DNA of 64,000 bases. Origin: Trametes villosa. Lineage: Eukaryota > Basidiomycota > Agaricomycetes > Polyporales > Polyporaceae. Shown here one piece after another: positions 10,764-21,568 of this stretch. The DNA lies in contig PUDQ02000003.1 of the NCBI GenBank assembly GCA_002964805.2, positions 2,542,001 to 2,606,000 of the forward strand, read 5' to 3'. A program made the position numbers and the translations under genes. The notes under the pieces were generated by a model. It did not search any database, was not told where the DNA came from, and saw only the letters and a program-made list of their open reading frames with translations. The number at the start of each line of letters is the position of its first letter. Position 1 is the first letter of the stretch.

Positions 10764-11670
10764 TCAATACATCTTGCGCCGCTTCTTCGGCTGTTCGTCC
10801 TCGTCCTGAGTGTTCGCCGTGCCAATACTGCTATCGGCTCCGACAGACCTATGATACAACCCTCAAGTTAGCGTCTTACAAACCCACAATCAGGACAAGC
10901 GTACCTGGGTGTACTGCAACCCGATTCGCCGCACACGGACTCAGAGTAAGCGATCGCGGGGATCAGGACTTGCGACTGTTCCCGTGGATCGAGTATAAAC
11001 GCGTCCTCTAGGATGCGTGCTTGGAGCGCGGCGATGCGCCGATGCTGCATCAAGCCGACCTCTTCCAGGTCTTCGACTTGATGGCGCAGGAATTCGATTT
11101 GCAGGTGCGCTTGCCGCAGCTCTCCCTGAAGACGTCGCATGCACTCGTTTGCATCGGTCTCGGAATATGATGATGCTGTATCGGGCAACACCGTAAGACT
11201 TTCACAGTACTCGGCGGGGCGGCGCAACGCACGAACCGTCAGGTGATAACGGAGCGATCGACCTAGTGTAGTCGCGGTCTTCGTCATTGTTATTCTCGTC
11301 ACGGAAAGCTGAACGGAGATGCGTGAGGAGAGCTTTGAACGCTACACGTAGATAAGGCTTACCCTCGTCTGACGGAAATGCCAACTTATTAGGCGAAGCT
11401 GTTGGGGCCGGGGACAATGCTACATGCGCCCATTGTGTATCGCTTGTCTGAGAGTCCAGTTCCGCTCCGAGGTCATAAAGGCTGCAGGATATCAGACATG
11501 AAGCGGACACCACAATGTATTTGAACGCAGAGAACGTACCTGGCGATACATTCTCGAGCCTTATGGCTCGCCTGTCTCCCCACCCTCTCACGCTGGGGGC
11601 TCCGGGCAGGCAAGTACTCATCGAGCAGTATTTGCGAGGGCTCGTACCCATCTTCGGAGTCGGTGGTCAT
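10764..11670 (-). CDS. Unknown protein with coiled coil and C-terminal nuclear localisation signal
   Basis: The start is the ATG at 11670 (MTTDSEDGYEPSQILLDEY). Exons are interrupted by introns with donors near 11,545 (GTACGT) and 11,360 (GTAAGC). A central block of about 80 residues (ECMRRLQGELRQAHLQIEFL, then LRHQVEDLEEVGLMQHRRIA) has heptad spacing of a coiled coil. The last exon ends QPKKRRKMY before TGA at 10764-10766; PKKRRK is a classical monopartite nuclear localisation signal. The family was not recognised. It lies about 260 bases upstream of the Plavaka transposase start and in the same orientation, so it could be the transposon's second gene, which is inference. Exon joins are only approximate. 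Confidence 0.55.
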
Positions 11671-11942
11671 TTATGCAAAGGTGGCGAAGGGGGGAGGCGA
11701 TTTTTAGTCAGCGTAGCGGGTCTGCGGCTGAGGCGACGAGAGCAAGAGCTCAGAGTCCCGGGATATCACCTGAGTCCGAGTCATGGTGCGTGGCTGGGTG
11801 TCTTGTGCATCTTGCCAAGGACAGAAAATGCTGGTATGTTCATTATATGAGACTGGTAGTGTTGCAGCATATGGGATGAGTGCTACAAGAGAACGACAAC
11901 CGCGGCGAGCACAGACGCATCGCCAGCATGCTGGCGCCTATC

Positions 11943-12392
11943 TTACACTGCCAAATATGCCCATACAATCCCACGCCATACTGGCACCTTCCGGCAAGCT
12001 CCTGCAAGCCGCGTAAGGTCATAGCGCTCAAAGGCGGATTCCCCGATGTGTGGCTCCTTCTCCCGCTGACGCTCGGCGTCGACGTCCTCCAGCATCTCGA
12101 GGTAAGCCTTGAGAGCAGTGTTGGCTTGGGTGTCGTCGAGTCCGGCGTCGTCGCGCGAGAGTTCAGCGCCAACGCGGCAGACAGCCACCGGCTTGGAGGT
12201 CTCTCCTCGCCGATAGGCTTCGACGATGTCGGCACACTTGCCAATGATGTCGCCGTGTATCGCTCGCCGAGCGGCCTGCTCCGCATCGCTGGGATCTCGT
12301 TCCCGTTGGTCTGGATTCGAGTTTCCGCTGGCGTTCGCGCCTTCTTCCTGCGACGGGGGAATGTTCTCGCGAGATCCGGTGGCATCAGGCAT
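11943..12392 (-). pseudogene. N-terminal fragment of a gag-like protein from another tyrosine-recombinase retroelement
   Basis: ATG at 12392 opens MPDATGSRENIPPSQEEGAN, followed by a helical block (GDIIGKCADIVEAYRRGE; GLDDTQANTALKAYLEMLED) and SAFERYDLTRLAGA. From memory, similar N-termini precede the CCCH/CCHC-finger gag proteins of basidiomycete Ngaro-like elements, but the downstream finger region is absent here; the frame ends at 11943 in unrelated sequence. A possible donor (GTAAGA) at the end leaves open that it is a first exon. The copy is thus either a truncated element or a host gene sharing the N-terminal domain. Gene status is uncertain. Confidence 0.4.
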
Positions 12393-12514
12393 GGGTTGAC
12401 CCGGTAGATGGGAAGAATGACTTTATAGCGAAAAGGTCGAGCGAGCGAGCAGTGAGATGGGGGTGAATGAGAAAGGAGTCGCTCCTCGCTGCCGTTTGCG
12501 GTTTACCCGCGCCC

Positions 12515-12598
12515 GGGAGCGCTGGACGCTCCCAAGGGGCGCGCCGCTGGTACGGCGTACCGCCTGACGGCGGACGCGGGCTCACACCTCGGGAGGTG
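12515..12598. repeat. Three consecutive DNA hairpins
   Basis: Three short inverted repeats follow one another: GGGAGCG/CGCTCCC at 12515-12533, GGTAC/GTACC at 12549-12561 and CACCTC/GAGGTG at 12585-12598. The sequence is very GC-rich and lies just upstream of the gag-like fragment, as expected for a retroelement leader or terminal repeat. Function is inference. Confidence 0.6.
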
Positions 12599-12629
12599 CG
12601 AGACACGTGCTATGCCGTGATTCGACTCG

Positions 12630-14660
12630 TATAAACGTCCTTTAAACCCGATCAATGTGCTTAAGCGCCGAAGTTCGCCGCCGTCAGCCACTCCGTATAT
12701 CAACATCCCTCCTCGCCCATCCCCTCTCTTCATCCTACTTCTACCTCCCCTCCTCCATGAAACCCCGAGAAAGACTCGGGCAGCTGCGCTAGGCCTACAG
12801 GGCGGGCGCGGCACGCACCGCGACCTATCCCCGCCAGTACGGTAAGTATCTCCTCTTCGCTACCCTCAACGTCAAGAACAACACTGAGGCAAAGGCCCGG
12901 TGTAGGCGCGAAGGACTCGGTTTCGGATAAAGAAGTGCCCACGGGAGAGTCTCACGCGTATGAGCTCTATTGGCCCCGCGCTGGAACCCCAAGGGGAGGG
13001 GGGACAGCGCGGATGCGTTCGTGCGCCGCCTCTGGGTACGTCGTCGCTCACCATTGCATGCTTGTCGTTGTATGCTCACTATCATGCGTAGGCGCTTTGT
13101 TTCTCGTCTCGGTTTCCCGCGTGATCTTCAAGACTGGTCTCAATAGACCCAGCACCGTTGCTGCCAACGCAGTCTCCTCAAGACCGTCTCAAGACTCGCT
13201 GCCAATGCAGTTCCCTCAAGACTGCTTCAAGACATCCTGCCAACGCAGGTCCTTAAGACGCGCAAGACGAGAAGACCTCTTCAATCGACGGTCGACGCCC
13301 TCAAGAGTCAAGACGAACTATACAAATCTCAAGCTCGCTCTCCGGATATCTGCACCGTCAAGTACCGCACGCAAGCTTCGAAGCTCGGCGCCTCAAGCCA
13401 GCCGAGCGACTTCGGCGGACGACGGGTTTAGAGGCTGTGATGGGAGGTTTGCGGGGGCAGGTGCAGTGGCCGCTGCGATCGTTAATCTACCTACCTACTT
13501 ACCTACCTACTCACCTACCTACGAGCTTTTACGATACATACAAAAGATGTGGTTATCGACGCAGACATCTCGTTTGACTTTCAGCAGGACCCGGAGAGTG
13601 TGAGACGCGCGACACGGAAATTCCGCGAACTCCGGAAAGTGCAAGCGCTGGAGGAAGAGAGCGCTGGGCGCTCGCGCTCCCGGCCTCTCTTCGTCCACGA
13701 CGGCGACGTATCGCCCCCTTCCCTGGAACGGTTGCTGACCTTGCTCTACATCCAAGGGACTCCTCGCTTGTGCTCATAAATCGCTGGTAGTCTTACCGAA
13801 CACACTGTGCTCCTGGACAGCCTATAGGTTTTTCCTGCGATCCAAGCTAACGGGCTTCAATAACTTCTTCTGGCACGTTCCACGTTTAACTCCCTCTCGG
13901 ATCCTCTCTCGGATCCTCGGCGACGCAGCCATGTCGAAATATCGGCTTGCGTAGCGCTACATTGGCTTTGCAGCGCACGGTCATCTACCACGCGCTGGTT
14001 TTCGAGCTTCAGGCTGCGCTGGCTCTCGGCTGGTCTCCTGCTACTCGACGTCGGCATTCAAGCTTCTTCTGCGCAGATCTATGTCTGTTACTCGTAGGGA
14101 TATAACTCGTATTGGCTCTTGAACTTAGAGTCTGGCTCTCGATAACCGCAGGCGAACGAATCTTTTGGCGACCAGGGAGTCCGGCGAAGGAGACGATCGA
14201 TGTCAAGCCTGAAGGCCTGACCCCCGCTTCCATGTACGTCTCACTACAATTCATGCTCACACGAATCCAACTGCAAAGCATGTCCGTGAGTAATTTTGGA
14301 GTATGTATGGCACAAGTACGTCCGCAACAGAGCCCCCCGAACAAATATAACGCAGGCGGAGAGATACCACAGGGCCGAGGGGCGTTTAAGGCACAGTCTC
14401 GCTCACTGAGCGTTTCCCGCATGTCTTTATCGCAGACACTGCCGTATGCGTTGGTGAAAGAGCAACGTCCTGAGGTACGGGCCACAGAGGTACTGCAGTA
14501 GTTCACCCGCTTCGGCGGTGCTCTAGCCCGGGGCTACGCAACCAGCCCTCGCCCGCCGCCAATGGGCACATTCACAAGCGTCCTCACACTGTCCAGCCTC
14601 TTGCCCTGAAGCACGACGCGGCTGGATTCGGATTGTCAGCTTCCGGGCGCGAGGTTGGCG
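12630..14660 (+). repeat. Tandem ~2 kb unit, copy 1 of 3
   Basis: This unit aligns by eye with 14.66-16.55 kb and 16.55-17.6 kb. It has a promoter-like GTATATCAAC at 12695-12704, a pyrimidine-rich leader, and a short exon ending CCCGCCAGTACG before a GTAAGT donor at 12842. A second exon (near 12960-13030; RWNPKGRGDSADAFVRRLW, then GTACGT) and a CAAGACTGG-rich third exon follow. In this copy the start codon seen in the other copies is AAG (12771-12773), so the first exon lacks its ATG. The 3' half (13.6-14.5 kb) also matches 15.66-16.35 kb. Confidence 0.75.
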
Positions 14661-16550
14661 AAGTCCGAGGGCACTGCCAGCTGCTTGTTCGCTTCACCAA
14701 GCGCCGCCGTCAGCCACTTCACATATCAACCTCGCGTCGGACTCATCCTCTCTCTTCATCCTACTCTCACCTCCCCTCCTCCACATAACCCCGAGAATGA
14801 CTCGGGCAGCTGCGCTAGGCCCACGGGGCGGGCGCGGCACGCGCCGCGACCTATCCCCGCCAGTACGGTAAGTCTTCCTCATCTCAGCCGCCGCACTCTA
14901 CCGTCAAGAACAACACTGAGGCGAAGCCTCGGTGCAGGCGCGATGGTTCCGGAAGTGTGTAGACAAGTGCCTACGGGAGAGTCTCACGTGTGAGCTCTAT
15001 TGGCCCCGCGCTGGAACCCCAAGGGGAGGGGGGACAGCGCGGATGCGTTCCTGCGCCGCCTCTGGGTACGTCGTCCCTCACCTCTCCAAGCTCGCTATGT
15101 GCTGACCATCGCGTGTGTAGGCGTTCTGTTCCTGTTCTCGATTTCTCGCGTGATCGTCAAGACTGGTCTCAACAGACCGCCGCCACTGCCAACGCAGTTT
15201 GCTCAAGCTTCAAGGCTCAAGACCCTCAACACCGGATCAAGACCTCCTGCCAACGCAGGTAGCGCAAGGCCCTTCGAAGACGCGCAAGACGAGAAGACCT
15301 CCACATCGATCGACGGCCCACGTACTCAAGACGGGCGGTTCAAGGTCTCAAGCCCGTTTACCGAACGTCTGCGACGACAAGAACCGTGCGCAAAATTCGA
15401 AGCTCGCTCGACGCCTCAAGCCTGCCGACCGACTTCGGCCGGACGACGGATGATAGAGTTGGTTTCTCAGAGGCTACGGTCATGGGGTGTCTACCGGGAC
15501 CGGGGAAGGTGCAGAGGGAGTCGTCGCGGCCGAGGCGGCGAAGTACGCTACGATCGCTACTGTACGAACTTACCTACATACGTACAAAATTATGGGATAC
15601 ATACTATCTTTGGCGTGCTGCGTTTGAACAATCGTCGTGAATGTGGTCGTCGTGCAACATGAAGAGGCCCGAGGGCGAAGTCCAGAGACTCAGAGTGTAA
15701 GCGCTGGCAGGATGGATGCGGAGGAGAGCGGTAGGCGCTCGCGTTCTTTTCTTTCACCTCGACGGCCACGTACCTCTCCTTCTCTATAGCGCTGTTCGTG
15801 CTCTGTGTCCGAGGCTTCACTCATCTGCGCTCATATAGTGCTGTTAGTCCCGCTGGGCGTGCTGGGTTCCTAGACCAGCCAGATTCGTGTCTTCCTTCGA
15901 TCCGGGAAGCGAGGTTTCCGTTTTACCCAACGATTGAGTCTCTCGAGGGTCCTCGGCGACGCCATCATCTTTGTTTCACAGTCGCTGTCTCCCAACGTCC
16001 TCTCTGTGGCGAACACCTGTCTAGGGCACGCTGGCTCCTGAGCTTTGCGCTAATTCTCGCAATCCAGGCTCCTGCTGGAAGTCACTATTCCTTGCGAGCT
16101 CTGAGCTAGCCATCGTAGGAACACCTGCTCTGGATCTTGAACTTGGGATTCATTCGTCGGTAACCACAGGTGAGTGAAGTTTCCGGCGAACAGGGAGACG
16201 GCGGAGGAGACGATTGATCTCAGGCTTGGCCTCGTCATCCATGTATCTCTGGCTGCAGTCGACCCTGGTGCGAAGCAACGAAAACAGCGGGACACCGATG
16301 GGAGGGCTTTCAGAGTGTGCAGTTGTCAGGTTGTCTCCAGCTGACTCTCTGTGCGTATTCAGTCCGAATGGGGGTTCGCCCGCCTGGATGGTATGCGGTC
16401 CAGTGCTGGCGTGCCACTGCGCAAGCACTGGCAGCCTACACCCGCCCACAGCCGCCCACCCAGTGCACACCAACGTCCTTACATGGTGCAGCTCGTCTTT
16501 GTGAACCACAGCTCGGCTGAATCCCAATCGCTAGCCTGCGCGGGCGAGGC
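14660..16550 (+). repeat. Tandem ~2 kb unit, copy 2 of 3
   Basis: This is the same arrangement as copy 1: an ACATATCAAC box at 14721-14730, an ATG at 14797 opening a 24-codon exon (MTRAAALGPRGGRGTRRDLS...) and a GTAAGT donor at 14868. The second exon lies at about 14,985-15,068 with the GRGDSADAF block and a GTACGT donor, followed by a CAAGACTGGTCTCAACAGACC third block at about 15,160. It differs from copies 1 and 3 by scattered substitutions and indels. Confidence 0.75.
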
Positions 16551-17600
16551 AGCCTCCGTCCGCCGCCTGCTTGTTCGCTTCAACAAGCGCCGGCACCCGC
16601 CGCCGTCAGCCACTTCCGTATATCAACCGCCTTCCTCGCCCGTCCTCTCTCTTCACTCTACTTCCACCTCCCCTCCTCCATAAAACCCGGAGAATGACTC
16701 GGGCAGCTGCGCTAGGCCCATTGGGCGGGCGCGGCATGCTCCACGACCTATCCCCGCCAGTACGGTAAGTATTCACTCCTCTCCTCAACGCTCAAGATCA
16801 ACACTGAGGCCAAGGCCCGGTGTAGGCGCGATGAATCCGGTCAAGGATTGAGAAGTGCCCACGGGAGAGTCTCACGCATGTGAGCTCTATTGGCCCCGCG
16901 CTGGAACCCCAAGGGGAGGGAGGACAGCGCGGATGCGTTCATGCGCCGCCTCTGGGTATGTCGTCGTTCGTCATTGCATATTTGTTGTTGTATGCTCACT
17001 ATCATGCGTAGGCATTCTGTTTCTCGTCTCGGTTTCTCGTGTGATCTTCAAGACTGGTCTCAACAGACCGCCGCCACTGCCAACGCAGTTTCCTCAAGGC
17101 TCAAGACGGGATCAAGACGCACTGCCAACGCAGGTAGCTCAAGATCGCTGAAGGCTCGCAAGACGAGAAGACCCTCGCAATACATCGAAGGCCCACGGAC
17201 GACGCAAGACCTCCCTTCCTGGACATCTTCGACGACAAGAACGATTGCTTCATCGACGGCACCTCAAGCTCGCTCGACCTCAAACCCGCTCAACGCCTCA
17301 AGCTCGCTCAAGAATTCAAACCCGCTCAAGACCTCAAGCTCGTTGACGTACGATGGAAGGCGACGGGTGCTCAGACGATGGGGCGGGGTGGCGTCGGGAG
17401 GATATATGTGCTGCCTCTGTTCCTGTAAGGCTCGTGGATGTCGACGTGATTGGGAAGCATCTTCGAGATATATATTCGTATGGAATACTACTGTAGTTAC
17501 CTAGGATAATGTCGTGCACATCGCCCGAGGTCGTCTCGACTGCAAAGCTTGTTGACGATTATGAGTCGAAGAAACTCCGGTAAGCTCCCGTTTAGAAGGA
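16550..17600 (+). repeat. Tandem ~2 kb unit, copy 3 of 3 (3' truncated)
   Basis: It contains GTATATCAAC at 16618-16627, ATG at 16694, a GTAAGT donor at 16765 and a second exon with GRGDSADAF near 16,915. The third block contains runs of CTCAAGCTCGCTCAAG-type repeats to about 17,350. The downstream half present in copies 1 and 2 is missing or unrecognisable beyond about 17.6 kb. Confidence 0.7.
16694..17340 (+). CDS. Short multi-exon gene of the tandem family (best-preserved copy)
   Basis: The first exon (16694-16764) codes MTRAAALGPLGGRGMLHDLS and ends at a canonical GTAAGT donor. The second exon ends FMRRLW before a GTATGT donor near 16,956. The third exon starts after TTCAAG near 17,054 and runs through QDWSQQTAATANAVSSRLKT, then becomes Ser/Thr/Pro-rich. 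No domain is recognised, and the exon 1-2 junction cannot be fixed. Conservation of ATG, donors and the GRGDSADAF block across copies argues for a gene or a non-autonomous element with splicing, not random sequence. Low sequence complexity in the third exon makes the coding assignment tentative. Confidence 0.35.
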
Positions 17601-19250
17601 TGAAATCTCCGAAACACAAAGACTTGATTTTTAGATCTCCGCTTGTATATTGTGGCGGCTCTCCCGCCGTGGGCGACGGCTGTTGGTTGTTGACGACGAC
17701 GACCTCTGGGGCTTGGGCTGATAATGACTGACGGTATGCGATGCTCAATTCTCATACATGGCCTTCTAATACTTCTACTGCGGAGATACTGTCTGTCTGA
17801 GGTATTCCCGGCATGCCGGAGTCGACGTTTGAGTCTCGAGATCCTGTCCTCGCCACCGCCTACCGCGACCCTCGGTTCCTCCCAGGTGAGCTGGTTACCT
17901 TAGTCTCGATCAATTTTGCTACCTTGCTAACGCTGAGCGTAATATGAGTGTGATCCAAGGACATCATCCTGTTGAGGGTTTGCGCCACATCGCATCCCGC
18001 TGTAGTAGGATGCGTCGGTGGCAGCGCGGCAGCCGAGACCCAGGGCGGCATACTGTTTAGGAGCACGAACTCAGCACTGCCGCAAAGCTGGTCGTTAGCT
18101 TCACCTCTGTCGGAGGATCCCGCACTGGCATTTCTCATACGGGACGCACGTACAGCGGTTTTGACGCCACCTCTACGTGCGTCTTCGCTTATAAGAGCAG
18201 TTTCTCTACGTTTTTTGGGCTCGCTGTCGACCATTGCCGAGGTGAGTTAGCAGCTATCCCCTCAGACGATTCCCGCCGTTGACTGACCTGAACTCGGGCG
18301 AACAGATCGTCTACACGTCTTGCGCCACCTCGCGCGTTCGGGGACGCGCATACGTTTAGCGCCACCTCGTGTGTGAGGGGGGGCACCTGCAACAGCGCAA
18401 GCGGGGCGAGGAGTCACCGTGCCGGAGCGGGGCGCGTACTCCTGCCCGTCGTAAAGCCGGATGTTTCGCGCCGCCCGCTAGCACAATTGGGGCCCTGGGC
18501 TCAATCCCTCGGGCTCTATTCCGGGGCACCGGGGTGCGGACGCGTCACTCTGCTGCACCCCGAGGGCGTGGACACGCGCACGGTCTGCTGAGAACAAGGG
18601 CAGCTTCTATCAGGGCGGCCATCTGGAAGAAGGCGATCCTGCATGTTCCTGCATCAGTCCATGCGCTCGGCGTGCGACCGAATGACGGGAGGACAAGAGA
18701 GGGCCTTCGAAGCTTCCATAAGAGGCGAGAGTTGCCATAAAGGCAAACACGCCCAAATACAACCGAAGCCAGGACCCAACGCAATCCGACCTCATGGCCA
18801 TCCTCACAGACTCCGCTTGTGCTTCTTTGCTTCCCGTCAGACTTCGATGATGTGCCCACCCCCTCCATGTGCAGTCTCATTCGCAGCTCGGCTCGATTGC
18901 CCGGAGTCGGTTCTCCACTGACCCGGGCCTTGCGCCACTGGCAGTCCCATACATCCCGCGTCGCGTCGCGTCACGGAGATCTCCCACAGCCTCATCCTGA
19001 TCCGCACTTTATCTGATTCCCTTCTTCCACGTAGCACGGTGGCGCATACTCGGACGCTTTACGAGGGACGAGTCGCGCTGCGCATTCGCACCCGCGTCCG
19101 TCGTCATCCTCTGGCAGCGGGCTTCTGCGTGCCTGCTCGGGCGCCCATCGATACGCCCATTTCAAAGTCAGCCGAACACACGAAAACGGAGGTGCGTTTG
19201 TGACTGTCTGGCCGGGTGTCCGCACTCTTCCGCTCCGGCAGGCGCCAGGA
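17600..19250. other. No assignable gene
   Basis: Several short ORFs occur on both strands (for example around 18.37-18.74 kb and 17.50-17.75 kb), but none shows a recognisable domain, consistent splice pattern or conserved repeat partner. It may be degraded continuation of the tandem unit. Confidence 0.4.
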
Positions 19251-19258
19251 GGCACTGC

Positions 19259-19268
19259 GTATATGAAC
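19259..19268 (+). promoter_or_regulatory. Promoter-like GTATATGAAC box shared with the tandem units
   Basis: GTATATGAAC followed by a pyrimidine-rich run (CCCCTTCCCCGACCGTCTCG) resembles the GTATATCAAC plus CT-rich leader of the tandem units at 12.7, 14.7, 16.6 and 29.7 kb. A GGCAGGCGCCAGGAGGCACTG stretch precedes it. It suggests a fifth, diverged member; the downstream exons are not recognisable. Confidence 0.4.
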
Positions 19269-19269
19269 C

Positions 19270-20850
19270 CCTTCCCCGACCGTCTCGCCCCTCCTTCACT
19301 CTTCATTCCCCCCTCGCCCTCCAGCGGCCTTTCAGGCCCAACTACGCATCTCACACACGACGCAGGTGGCCCACGCTCCCACCATGTAGCACGCGCGCCA
19401 CCATATCGGCAACGATACGAAACCGCCCCTTCGCCTCACGCTCGCCGCGTTGTAAACGTCTCGGAGATGTCGCTCCCTCTTTGAGACGCCAAGGTATGTA
19501 TGCCGCAGATACTACATCATGACTATCAGGGCTCACTACTCGTCCAGACGCCACACTCGCCTATCGACCGCTCTCGCCACAGCGGACCAACGCCACATCG
19601 CCAAGTGGCGCATACCCCACTCACCGGGGCATCCGCTCGGCCGTAGTAAAGGCCACTCGCATGCTTCGGAGAACAGCGCTCTGTTAGGTGCATTGCCCTA
19701 TGAGACAGCGCGCGACTTCGCCCACTGATACTCTATCGCAGGCTTCCATCTCTCGGCAGCCTCCCACTTCACGGTGAGTAGTCCTCTGTCCCTCGTCACC
19801 TGCAATGGCACTCATTCCTCTATATCACAGCCTTCCCGAGTCAGAGAAGCTGCGCTCGACCTCCTTCTAATGCAATGGACATCGACGTGGCCTACGCCAC
19901 ATTCACGGTACGTGCTCCACCACTGCCATTCTTCCAGGCCCTAACCCAGCCTTTGCTTCCGCAGAGGACCCACGACGGACGACTGGCAAGAATTCCCCCG
20001 AGAGGGAAGCGGGGTGGCTTCACGGTCGTCCCGCCAAGCCCGCGCCTCACGGCGGCGGCACCGACCACGGACGTCGACCAGCCAGTGCCTTTGGGCAAGC
20101 GCTGCGTTAACGTCGGTGGCGCTCCGGTGAGGAGTTGCAGTCGGGCACACTCGGTGTGCTCGCAGTCGGCCCTCGGCGGAACCCCTTGCGGGGCTCCTAG
20201 AGCGAGCCCGCTCCTCGAAAGGCGGCGCTTCAGAAACGCCAGAAATCGAAGGTGTGGCAGGCGGCGACTCACCCTCGGCGCTGCGCGCGCACTTTCCTCG
20301 GCGCTGTGCATAGCCGCGGCGTCGTGCACACTCGGCGGCGACGTGCGCCGTTCGCAGTCTGAGGTACTCTGCTGCGGACACCAGGTGCTGTCGCTGAGCC
20401 GGATGCGGGGTGGGCCTCACTAGAGAGGTTCCGCGCCCCGTCAAGTCCGCGCCGCTAGTGGTGGCAAGGTGCGGCACCGACTGCGGACGACGAGGACGTC
20501 CGCTGTGCCTAAACGGTTGAGGTAACCTTCGTCGGATGCCCGCTTCGGGGGGGTATTCGCACGTCGGGCCTTGGCGCATCCCCTTGCGGGGCTACCGGGG
20601 CAGGCATCTGACCTCACTTACTTGGGGGACGACGATGTGTCAGCAGCGTCGAAAAAATGTCACCACATAAAGAGGGGTTCCAGGACATGGTGCAAGGCCG
20701 AAGATCCTCAAGCTAATGGAAGATTTGCAAGCCCGGGCCCGGGCCGAGGAACGAAGACCGTGACCGAGGACGACAACCATCCGGATGGCCTCAAGCGGGG
20801 CTGCAAGGCGCCACGCTTGGACGTCGGGCGTGACGCACTGCAGTCTCCCC
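19270..20850. other. GC-rich stretch, no confident gene
   Basis: A 212-codon minus-strand frame (20579-19941) and a 182-codon plus-strand frame overlap here. Both are Arg/Ala/Pro-rich, as expected of mutually shadowing frames in GC-rich DNA, and neither has a domain. Degraded transposon sequence is likely. Confidence 0.35.
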
Positions 20851-20937
20851 GGGGATAGCGCAGGCCTCACCGTGGCCCCCGGGTCTAGTACCCGCCGCGG
20901 CCTCGCGGCGGGGAAGCCAACTGCGCTCGACCTTCCG
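20851..20937. repeat. Dispersed repeat, copy 1 (3' flank of ABC gene 1)
   Basis: The segment beginning GGGGATAGCGCAGGCCTC and ending GGGGAAGCCAACTGCGCT is nearly identical to 30309-30379. This copy has an extra ~16 bases in the middle (CGCGGCCTCGCGGCG-type palindrome). Both copies sit downstream of an ABC transporter stop codon. Confidence 0.8.
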
Positions 20938-21568
20938 AGTCCTATCCGGTCTATTCGCCCAGTGTTCTTCGCTTGTGAGTGACTGCGTACACGTTCGTCC
21001 TGTACCGCTGTCCCTGACCACTTCGGGCATGCCCCCAGACACACGGCCTCCTTCGCCCGGGCACTTCGGTATGGCGGGACGCGGAGCAGCGACTCGTCGA
21101 GCGCGGCTGGGTGCCGGTGAGAGTCATTGGCCCTAGACGCGCTCGACGAGTCGGTGTACATGTCGCCCCTGGACCGTCCATGCCACGCCCTATTCGGGCG
21201 GGCGTGGGTACGTTGTAGTGTTTAGTGACTGAATATATGCTACGCTTATGTCGAATTCAGATGCTTCTCTCGTTCGTAGTGTACCTTCGAATCGGATGCA
21301 TCGTTGACTGTTCGTCGTCTCCGAACTTGTCATCGCCTGGGTTGCACGTCGACGACTTTGTCGCGGTCGCCCGCATGTTCGCGTGGGACATAATGGTCGT
21401 TGCGTCTTGCTACGAGTCATCGAAGGCTCTCGTCTGAGTGCGTGTCCTTCCGCTTGGTTGAACGGCACCATAACAACAGAAAACGAGTTCAGCCTGAGGT
21501 CGTCAATAGCATAGATCACATTGAGTACGCTTGAGTCCGTGTCCGAGTCTGTCCAAATCATATCATAC
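20938..21568. other. 3' flank of ABC gene 1, nothing assigned
   Basis: No convincing ORF. It probably contains the 3' UTR and terminator of the transporter gene. Confidence 0.4.

Noticed and set aside
17497..17748. 83-codon minus-strand ORF with a protein-like hydrophobic stretch
   Set aside because: It starts on TTG with no ATG or splice acceptor nearby; support is too weak to list as a gene.
19941..20579. 212-codon minus-strand ORF as a gene
   Set aside because: It is opposed by an equally long plus-strand frame, very rich in Arg and Pro, and without domains or splice context.
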